The notes beneath the pieces were generated by a model. The model did not search any database and was not told the DNA's origin. It worked only from the letters and a program-made list of their open reading frames with translations. A program made the translations under genes and the position numbers. This document shows positions 9,068-16,438 of a stretch of DNA of 51,118 nucleotides, piece after piece. The stretch spans positions 1 to 51,118 of the IMG/VR virus record IMGVR_UViG_3300049491_001078; one strand, 5' to 3'. The stretch is from a virus. The first letter of the stretch is position 1. Each line of letters starts with the position of its first letter.

Positions 9068-10483
9068 ATGGCACCAATAAAAATATCAGTAGGCACTATT
9101 AACTACACCGATTGGCTGAGAGTAACAGCGGCTCCCGTAGGCAATGAAACAGCACTTGTTTTTGAAGAATGGTATGATGTGCCTGGCCTTACTTTCTTCT
9201 ATTTGTTATTACCCCAGGCTGGCAACTATGTCATTAAGTTTTATGATGCACCGTCTGATGGCGAAGCTGGCTTATTGCTGGAGCCGGAGTTGATACTGGA
9301 TAGCAGGGCCTTCCTGGATCAGTATGAAGAGCGTTGGTACACCGTTGGATCATTGCCGGTCGGAGCTACATTAAATGCGGAAGGTACAGAGCTAACAGAT
9401 CCTTATTTAATTGGTAAAATAATTGACTCTTATTTTAAAGAACAATTCAGGTTTCTTAAGGCTGTGGATGAGCTCAGCTTTAATGATACAACAGGGAAAA
9501 TTATATTGCTCGGAACTACATTGGCATTAAATGAACGCTTCAGGGTTGTGATCAAAAACCCAGTAAGTATATCAAACAGCGTAGGGGCATTATTTGCCGG
9601 CACAGTAGATGTAGTGATACAGGATTATACCATCCTGGCGGCTGATATCAATAAAAGATTCAGGTGTATTGGCAGTGCAGCAAATCAATCCATCACCCTG
9701 CCATCATTACTGCTTGTTAATAACGGGGATTTTGTTTATATCGATAACACTGTTGGAGGAGTCGCACTGCAGCCAAGAATATTATTACCGAGTACCGACC
9801 GTATCTTATTTAACGGATGGGATTTGTCAATAAATGAATTCGCTGAGTTTTGGGCAAGTAAAGGAGAAGCGGTCAGGTTAATGAAAACAACAACGGATGC
9901 GGTAGCATATTGGGAGGTGATTGGTGATTACCAGGGCATTCACGTTGGGGAAAAACTATATACTACCAGTAGAACAAATCCAAATGCTAAACCAAATAAC
10001 AATGCAAAATTTACTGCGGATGAATTGCCCAGGTTAATGTGGTGGGGTAAAAATATTCTGCTCGATAAAATTATTGATGACAGCATCAGCAGTGATAGCT
10101 GGGTAAGGCCATCCGATAAACCGGGTGTGTTTGCATTTAACACAGATTATACGCTGTTAAGAATGCCGGACACACAGAATATTGCCGTAAAGCATTTAAA
10201 AACATTTTCATTTCCTTTTGGAGCTGATGCAGACAGAGCTTATAATGCGCCTGGAGGTTTTCAGGAAGAGAAATCTCCAGCCCATAATCATGAAGAAACA
10301 ATCGGTGAATTGCCGGCAACAATATTTGGTAAAGGAAGAATATTATCTAATAAAGGAAGTTACTACAATGTAGAATCAGGAAAACTTGATTTAACTGGCC
10401 CACCAACTGATGATGCTGGTAATCTGCTGAGTGGTGATGGAGCTGTTAAGAATGTTGGATACATCGAATTTACCAGAGTGTAA
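9068..10483 (+). CDS. Tail fibre / tail-tip protein with collar-like C-terminus
   Basis: This 471-residue protein starts two bases after its upstream neighbour and lacks a signal peptide. The central part (about residues 190-290) contains a segment resembling fibre repeats (AADINKRFRCIGSAANQSITLP, shortened here to its pattern of beta turns). The C-terminus has a collar-like stretch with GGFQEEKSPAHNHEETIGEL, similar in style to phage collar domains, which often contain an N-H-x-H-type histidine motif. It is the last gene before the first AT-rich regulatory repeat, so it closes the core tail operon. Confidence 0.55.
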   Translation: MAPIKISVGTINYTDWLRVTAAPVGNETALVFEEWYDVPGLTFFYLLLPQAGNYVIKFYDAPSDGEAGLLLEPELILDSRAFLDQYEERWYTVGSLPVGATLNAEGTELTDPYLIGKIIDSYFKEQFRFLKAVDELSFNDTTGKIILLGTTLALNERFRVVIKNPVSISNSVGALFAGTVDVVIQDYTILAADINKRFRCIGSAANQSITLPSLLLVNNGDFVYIDNTVGGVALQPRILLPSTDRILFNGWDLSINEFAEFWASKGEAVRLMKTTTDAVAYWEVIGDYQGIHVGEKLYTTSRTNPNAKPNNNAKFTADELPRLMWWGKNILLDKIIDDSISSDSWVRPSDKPGVFAFNTDYTLLRMPDTQNIAVKHLKTFSFPFGADADRAYNAPGGFQEEKSPAHNHEETIGELPATIFGKGRILSNKGSYYNVESGKLDLTGPPTDDAGNLLSGDGAVKNVGYIEFTRV

Positions 10484-10489
10484 TATTGA

Positions 10490-10527
10490 TTATTTAAAAT
10501 AAATAAAATTATTTAAAATAAATAAAT
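10490..10527. repeat. AT-rich regulatory repeat, site A (two tandem 19-bp units)
   Basis: Two head-to-tail copies of a 19-bp unit, TTATTTAAAATAAATAAAA (10490-10508 and 10509-10527, one mismatch), fill the gap before the fibre operon. The core TTATTT-A-AAATAA is a 6-bp palindrome. A TAAATTTG box at 10527-10534 matches the Bacteroidota -7 element TAnnTTTG, but it lies so close to the ATG at 10538 that it would give a leaderless message. The same unit occurs near 41.1 and 44.8 kb. Confidence 0.8.
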
Positions 10528-10537
10528 AAATTTGATC

Positions 10538-11878
10538 ATGAAACAAGCCTTTCGGGGGCTGTTTTCGGGAGGGGCTTTCAGGAATAACTATCTTGCAGCC
10601 GCAATCGCAACAGCTCTTTTACTCCTTTCATTGTGTGCGTCTGCACAAATACCCACGTCTCCGCCACATTACGACAGCTCCAGGGCCCTGCAGCCGGTAA
10701 ATGCAGATGGTTTTAACTGGACCGGCTCCGGATCATTTGGCGGTATGTTGCGGATACCCCGTGACACCATCAAATTAGCGTATAAAGATTCCGGTGCAGT
10801 AGCTTACAAGAATGGCAGCATTTACACTTTCAACGGCAAAAACTGGCAATCTGCCAACGGCGGCACAGCTACCATTGTAATTACAGACACTTCCAAAGGA
10901 ATAGACTCTATTACCTTTGCCGGGTATCAAATGTGTTGGTACCCACATGACTCCATTGTTCCTAAATGCTGGAACTTAAACACCTTTTTCGATGATGCCC
11001 GCCTAAGCGATGACACAGCGAATATTGAATTCCTCAACAATGGAACTGTTATTAAAACCATACCCAGTGGTTTTAAAACCTTTGGGTTGCGGTGGCCACT
11101 GTACATCGATAGCGTAAAGGATATTCATGTAAGCAAAACTTATTTTGATTCGCTGTATGTGAGTAACATCAAATTGATTGGCACCAGCCTGTATAAATAC
11201 TATGCAACTGGCGACAGCGCTTTGATTGGAACAATTACCAGTGGAAGCGGTGGGATCACTGATCTTACCAATGATGTAAGCGCCAGCGGTACCGGTAGTG
11301 TGTCCGCAACCGTTACGGGCCTTCGAAATTCGGCATTGCCTTCTTTAGCGCCAGGTAATTTGCGATATAGTGGCAGTGCCTGGGTGTTTGATAACCTGGC
11401 TTATTTAACAGCAGAAGCCGATCCTAAACGGGTGGTAACAGCAGCCTTTACAGGCACCGGCACCAAAACACTCACACTAACGTTAGCGGATGCCAGCACA
11501 GTTACCGGCACATTTACTGACCTTGGTTTAACGGCTTCCGATACCGCTTTTTTGCATAATAAAACAGTTGCATCAATTGCGTTTAGTGGCACAACTTCCA
11601 AAACGCTGACGGTAACATTTAGAGATGGTACTACTGCTACGGGAAGTTTTACGGATAATGACAGTGGTGGTACTACCTCCGAGCAAGTATTAACAGCCAC
11701 AGCAGCACAAACAGCATTCACGTTTACCAGTGTACCAGCTTCTTACAATGACTATATAATTTTTGTAAATGGTTCTGCATGGCAATCTACTACAGGATAT
11801 ACTACATCAGGGAATATTGTAACAACAACCACAGGATTGGCAGCAGGTGATATTGTAACATTCAGAAGAATTAAATGA
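10538..11878 (+). CDS. Secreted-type fibre protein
   Basis: The product is 446 residues from the ATG at 10538; a TTG two codons upstream is less likely. The N-terminus has basic residues, a hydrophobic stretch (AIATALLLLSLCASA) and an AQ cleavage site near residue 31, a clear Sec signal peptide. The mature part is beta-rich with repeated T-G-T-x-K-T-L-T-L-type strands near residues 300-380. The C-terminal 60 residues end in a compact domain (FVNGSAWQS...VTFRRIK) like fibre tips. It opens the fibre cassette downstream of repeat site A and overlaps the next gene by 4 bases. Confidence 0.65.
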   Translation: MKQAFRGLFSGGAFRNNYLAAAIATALLLLSLCASAQIPTSPPHYDSSRALQPVNADGFNWTGSGSFGGMLRIPRDTIKLAYKDSGAVAYKNGSIYTFNGKNWQSANGGTATIVITDTSKGIDSITFAGYQMCWYPHDSIVPKCWNLNTFFDDARLSDDTANIEFLNNGTVIKTIPSGFKTFGLRWPLYIDSVKDIHVSKTYFDSLYVSNIKLIGTSLYKYYATGDSALIGTITSGSGGITDLTNDVSASGTGSVSATVTGLRNSALPSLAPGNLRYSGSAWVFDNLAYLTAEADPKRVVTAAFTGTGTKTLTLTLADASTVTGTFTDLGLTASDTAFLHNKTVASIAFSGTTSKTLTVTFRDGTTATGSFTDNDSGGTTSEQVLTATAAQTAFTFTSVPASYNDYIIFVNGSAWQSTTGYTTSGNIVTTTTGLAAGDIVTFRRIK

Positions 11879-13788
11879 GAATACTCTTAACGATATTATT
11901 GTTTAGCAGCAAGGCTTTTGCAACCAATTACTACATCAGTAATACCGGCAGCGACGCAGCCAACGGACTTTCCACAGTAACCGCATGGCAGACTATTGCA
12001 AAAGTAAACGCTACTGCAACAAGAGGCGACAGTGTTTATTTTAAACGTGGCGATATTTGGAACGAAAAACTAACACCTGCATCTTCTAATATTTATTTCG
12101 GTGCTTATGGCACGGGCTTAAAGCCATTGATTACAGGCTTTCAACCATTGAGCATGTCAAGTATTGGCAGCAACCTTTATACCGGCACCGCAACCAATAG
12201 TGTATTAAAGCAAAATACTGTTTTAATCAATGGGCAAATCAGGTACAAGGGCCGCTATCCTAATCCATCATTCCAGGCCGTAACTTTTCCGTTTGGCTGG
12301 CATACAGGAATAATGAGAGGTAGTAATGCAACTGATACGATGCTGGTAAGTGATCAGCATTTTCCAAGTGATCCAACGGGAGCAGAGATCGCAGCACGTC
12401 CATATTCATTTCTTTTGGATGTTGCTAAAATAAGTTACCGGTCAGGGGACACTATAAAGTATTACCCTCCGCTTACCTATGCACCTGGGGGAACTGTGAC
12501 AGATTTCCATGTACAGAATTTGGCGAATTTATGCGACCAGCAAAACGAATGGGCTTACGATTCCACTACTAAACTAATTACTATTTATTCAACCAGTTTG
12601 CCAACGGTTAAATATTCAAGCATTGACACGCTGGTAAATCTTCACCGAAAAGATTCTATTCACTTTGAAAATATAACATTTGAGGGGGCGAATAAAATAT
12701 TGATTTCTGCTGATACAAACCGAGTGGTAACAACATTAAACTGCGGTTTTAAAAATGCTTTTAACGGGGTGGTATTAAACAAATCTTCTCTTTTTGTTTC
12801 GCAAAGTGATTCCATGAATGACCTGTTAAATGACGGAATATTTACCGCTCAATTATCTGATTCAGGGACTGTTTATAATGGAACTTTTAGAAATATAGGA
12901 ATGTTTTACGGCATGGGTGCAAATGCTAATAATGCGTATTTAGCAATATTTAATGCAGGTACTTTTTGGAAAATAAAATACAATAGAATTGACAGCATAG
13001 GCTTTAATGGCATCTCATTTAATGGCGCAAAAGATACTATTCAGTACAACTATATTACCAACACCTGCCAGATAAAAGAAGATGCAGGCGCTATTTACAC
13101 TTCTGTTGTTGCACCAAACACAGGTAGTTATGTTGGTTATAATATTATTGAAAACACACCCGGCTTTCATGGAGCCAACCAGCGCACTGCTTCAACCATG
13201 TATTTTGATAGCCAGACATCAGGAGTAACTTATGAATACAATTCCGGCAGCAACGCATTCACATACGGAGTATTTGTAAACGGTGGCAGCAATTTCACCA
13301 TCCGTAACAATACGCAGATTGACAGCCTGGCCAATCCATTTGTAATACCAGGAGGTTTCAACACAACAGGAACCACTATCCGCAGAAATATATTTTATTC
13401 AAAGAATGCAGCAAATGCTGTGATGTATATTTCAAATGTTCATGCAACTTCAAATTCAGATTCCAACGCAGTATTAAGACCATCCAGCACCGCTAATATT
13501 TTCCGGTTTGATAATACAACCTATGGAATGGCATCATGGAGAACAGCGAAAACATGGGAGACACATTCTGATAGTGCTGTAGCTGCATCAAATGATGCGG
13601 CACCATTATATTATACAAACCCATCCACTTCTAATAGAATTATTTCTTTAAATGGTTCATACATAGATGCAAATGGGGTTGTATATAATAATACAATCAC
13701 AATTCCTCCTTACCAATCAGCATTACTTTTTTACGCATCCACACAACCGAGATATTCATTCAGATTAAAAGGTTTTAAATTTTATTAA
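11875..13788 (+). CDS. Secreted right-handed beta-helix protein (possible depolymerase)
   Basis: This 637-residue protein starts with a short signal peptide (MRILLTILLFSSKAFA). Next comes YYISNTGSDAANG...TAWQTIAKVN and a GDSVYFKRGD motif, the usual opening of right-handed beta-helix (pectate-lyase-like) proteins. The central portion shows N/D/G-rich rungs such as IRNNT and NYITNT. Such folds in tail spikes bind or cut surface polysaccharides, but no catalytic residues can be assigned by eye. The N-terminus is paralogous to the protein at 16435. Overlap with the previous stop (ATGA) shows coupling. Confidence 0.7.
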   Translation: MRILLTILLFSSKAFATNYYISNTGSDAANGLSTVTAWQTIAKVNATATRGDSVYFKRGDIWNEKLTPASSNIYFGAYGTGLKPLITGFQPLSMSSIGSNLYTGTATNSVLKQNTVLINGQIRYKGRYPNPSFQAVTFPFGWHTGIMRGSNATDTMLVSDQHFPSDPTGAEIAARPYSFLLDVAKISYRSGDTIKYYPPLTYAPGGTVTDFHVQNLANLCDQQNEWAYDSTTKLITIYSTSLPTVKYSSIDTLVNLHRKDSIHFENITFEGANKILISADTNRVVTTLNCGFKNAFNGVVLNKSSLFVSQSDSMNDLLNDGIFTAQLSDSGTVYNGTFRNIGMFYGMGANANNAYLAIFNAGTFWKIKYNRIDSIGFNGISFNGAKDTIQYNYITNTCQIKEDAGAIYTSVVAPNTGSYVGYNIIENTPGFHGANQRTASTMYFDSQTSGVTYEYNSGSNAFTYGVFVNGGSNFTIRNNTQIDSLANPFVIPGGFNTTGTTIRRNIFYSKNAANAVMYISNVHATSNSDSNAVLRPSSTANIFRFDNTTYGMASWRTAKTWETHSDSAVAASNDAAPLYYTNPSTSNRIISLNGSYIDANGVVYNNTITIPPYQSALLFYASTQPRYSFRLKGFKFY

Positions 13789-15576
13789 ATGAAAAAATAC
13801 ATTTTTATATTATTAGCGATTGTTTCAACTGCTGCATCTGCCCAGGTAGTTGTTCAGCAACGTGCAGGTTTTTACCCCAACGGGCAAGCTGGTAAAATTT
13901 ACAATGATACCATCCATTACCTGCCAAGTATTGCCAATTATTATTTTAACTCTTTTGGAAACTTTGTTGCATTTAATACAGATTCTATTTCGGAAGGAAG
14001 TACAAATAAATGGTATACTGATGCAAGGGCAAGGGCAGCGATAAGCTTAACATTTACAACATCCGGTTCAAGTGGTGCTGCAACTGGTTCTTACAATAAT
14101 AGTACAGGTGTTTTTAATATAAATGTACCTCAATATGCAGGAACAACTTATACAGGAACAACCAATAGAATTACAGTTACAGGATCTGTTATTGATATTA
14201 GTTCTGCTTATGTAGGGCAAACTTCTATTACCACACTGGGAACGATTGGAACAGGGATATGGAATGGCACACCTGTTACCGTTCCTTTTGGTGGCACAGG
14301 TAATAATACATTTACAGCTTACTCATTGATAGCAGCAGGTACAACTCCAACAGGTACGTTTCAAAATGTTTCAGGGGTTGGTACAAGCGGTCAGGTTTTA
14401 ACATCCAACGGTGCAGGAGCATTACCAACATGGCAAACAGCGGGTGGTGGAAGCGGATGGGCATTAACCGGCAATGCCTCCACAACACCGGGAACAAATT
14501 TCGTTGGAACAACAGACGATCAAAATATTGTTTTTAAAAGAAATGGTTACCCGGCTGGCTTAATTGATTCCTCTGGAACCGCCAACGGTAAAACATTTTT
14601 TGGCGCAGGCGCAGGCGCAATTAATACCGGAACAGCAAATACTGGTTTTGGGTGGAAAACTTTATCGTTAAATGTATCAGGAACCGATAATACAGCGGTT
14701 GGTAATGCCGCATTAAAAGCTAATACAGGAAACTATAATGTAGCAGTGGGTTCTGGCGCACTTAAGTTGAATACAACAGGATCCAGTTCTATAGCAATAG
14801 GAGCTGATGCGTTAGGTGCTAATCTAACAGGATCTAATGTCGCAATGGGGAGAAGTGCGCTGGCTTTAGCTACAGGTTCATATTACACAGCAGTAGGTAC
14901 AGAAGCTTTATCGTCAACAACATCGGGTCAATCATCAACTGCTATGGGCCATCAAGCAGCAAAATTAACCACAGGGTCTTATATAGCAGCCTTTGGTGAA
15001 TTAGCCTTGGTGACAAACACATCTGGACAATATCATGCAGCTTTTGGCGCAAGGGCATTGCAGTTTAATACGGGTACAGGCAATACAGCCATCGGAGCAT
15101 TTGCAGGACAAAACTTAACATCAGGTAATTATAATACAAGAGTGGGTGCAGAAGCTGTTGCAAACACAGGTATAACAACCGGCGCAAAAAATACATTAAT
15201 CGGTGCAAATATTGGTGGGCTTTCATCTTCACTTTCCAACACAGTAATACTTGCGGATGGTGACGGTAACCAGCGTTTCTATAGTGGCAGCACCGGCGTA
15301 GTAAGTTTATTTAAAGGCGCAGATGTTGCCAGTGCTGCCGCTATTGTTCCTACGGGTAGTTTATTCCATGTAACAGGTACAACCACAATCACCAGTATCA
15401 CAACAACCGGTTTAGTGGCGGGGGCAATAATAACAATCATTTTTGATGGGGCATTAACATTTACCGATGGCAGTAATTTAAAGTTAGCTGGTGATTTCTC
15501 AACATCAGCAGGTGCAACTATTAGCCTTGTTTATGATGGTACAAACTGTTATGAAAGATCAAGATCAACCAATTAA
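13789..15576 (+). CDS. Secreted fibre with YadA-like head repeats
   Basis: A signal peptide (MKKYIFILLAIVSTAASAQ) leads this 595-residue protein. A GGTG motif near residue 165-170 and the phrase SGQVLTSNGAGALPTW are typical of phage fibre shaft segments. From about residue 284 to 470 there are about ten degenerate 16-17-residue repeats of the form N-x-A-V-G-x-x-A-L-x-x-N-T-x-G (NTAVGNAAL, NVAVGSGAL, SIAIGADAL, YTAVGTEAL), the pattern of trimeric autotransporter (YadA) head domains. It is probably a trimeric adhesive fibre. The family is shared by bacterial surface adhesins and phage fibres; which role applies here is inferred from its neighbours. Confidence 0.75.
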   Translation: MKKYIFILLAIVSTAASAQVVVQQRAGFYPNGQAGKIYNDTIHYLPSIANYYFNSFGNFVAFNTDSISEGSTNKWYTDARARAAISLTFTTSGSSGAATGSYNNSTGVFNINVPQYAGTTYTGTTNRITVTGSVIDISSAYVGQTSITTLGTIGTGIWNGTPVTVPFGGTGNNTFTAYSLIAAGTTPTGTFQNVSGVGTSGQVLTSNGAGALPTWQTAGGGSGWALTGNASTTPGTNFVGTTDDQNIVFKRNGYPAGLIDSSGTANGKTFFGAGAGAINTGTANTGFGWKTLSLNVSGTDNTAVGNAALKANTGNYNVAVGSGALKLNTTGSSSIAIGADALGANLTGSNVAMGRSALALATGSYYTAVGTEALSSTTSGQSSTAMGHQAAKLTTGSYIAAFGELALVTNTSGQYHAAFGARALQFNTGTGNTAIGAFAGQNLTSGNYNTRVGAEAVANTGITTGAKNTLIGANIGGLSSSLSNTVILADGDGNQRFYSGSTGVVSLFKGADVASAAAIVPTGSLFHVTGTTTITSITTTGLVAGAIITIIFDGALTFTDGSNLKLAGDFSTSAGATISLVYDGTNCYERSRSTN

Positions 15577-15965
15577 TGAAATTCCTCCTCACCATATTAT
15601 TCTTCATCGCACTTTCAGCATCCGGGCAAAAAACAAATTTCCCGATGCCGGATCTGCATGTGCCGGATAAAATAATTGTAAAGGTGCCGGTGAATGATCC
15701 GCCTATTGTTCCGGGCATATCCTGGAAAAGAACAGACACCATTGATACAGAAGTAACCGGCTATGATACTACCGATGTGGTTACTTATATCGGCTGTGAC
15801 AGCTGCGATATTTTACGGGCTCAATACCCATTAAAAATTGAATCGGCCAAGCTAATAAAAGTGATCCGCAACAATGTGGTTATGCAGTGGAATCTGTATG
15901 ACAGAAATTTTTATCCGTTCCCTAAAACATTCAAAATAAAATCACCAAAAGCATTTAGCGAATGA
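15576..15965 (+). CDS. Small secreted protein in the fibre cassette
   Basis: This 129-residue protein has a signal peptide (MKFLLTILFFIALSASGQ). The mature part contains a CDSCD cysteine pair near residue 70 and a basic C-terminal half. No family was recognised. The gene overlaps its neighbours by one and four bases, so it is co-translated with the surrounding fibre genes, perhaps as a fibre chaperone or accessory subunit. Confidence 0.55.
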   Translation: MKFLLTILFFIALSASGQKTNFPMPDLHVPDKIIVKVPVNDPPIVPGISWKRTDTIDTEVTGYDTTDVVTYIGCDSCDILRAQYPLKIESAKLIKVIRNNVVMQWNLYDRNFYPFPKTFKIKSPKAFSE

Positions 15966-16438
15966 AAAAATTATTGATACTCTCCGGAATTTTCTTTTGC
16001 CTGCAGCAAAGCCAGGCACAAACAGTACCGAATCAAAGCAGTACAACGTTCACGTATAAGCAAGTGCAAACACTCGTAAAGAAAACAGCTGACAGTGTAC
16101 GAAAAGAATTGACAGCGGCTATTGCTGCAGAAAGAGCTGTCACAAAAAAAATGATCAGTGATACATCGTTTAAAATCGGCACTTACTACAATAATAAGAT
16201 TGCAACGATTGAAGCCACCATCAAAAATTTACAGGATGAATTTTTTACCAGGTTAACGGCACAAAGAGATTCACTGCAGTTGGATTATATAAATAAAATT
16301 GGCTCAGTAAGCAAGGGCATTAATGATTCAATATCCAAAATGTCAAGAGGCTTAGACCCCACTTATTTTAAAGATGTAAACGGATTGTACTACACCCCAA
16401 TTTTTCCTGCAATTAAAAACGCACTAACTACACAATGA
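15962..16438 (+). CDS. Secreted coiled-coil protein in the fibre cassette
   Basis: The product is 158 residues: signal peptide MKKLLILSGIFFCLQQSQAQ, then a long helical, probably coiled-coil region (about residues 30-130) with regular K/E/L spacing and the stretch IATIEATIKNLQDEF. It ends in a short PTYFKDVNG... tail. It could trimerise as a fibre stalk or link fibres to the cell surface. No known family was recognised. ATGA overlaps occur at both ends. Confidence 0.55.
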   Translation: MKKLLILSGIFFCLQQSQAQTVPNQSSTTFTYKQVQTLVKKTADSVRKELTAAIAAERAVTKKMISDTSFKIGTYYNNKIATIEATIKNLQDEFFTRLTAQRDSLQLDYINKIGSVSKGINDSISKMSRGLDPTYFKDVNGLYYTPIFPAIKNALTTQ

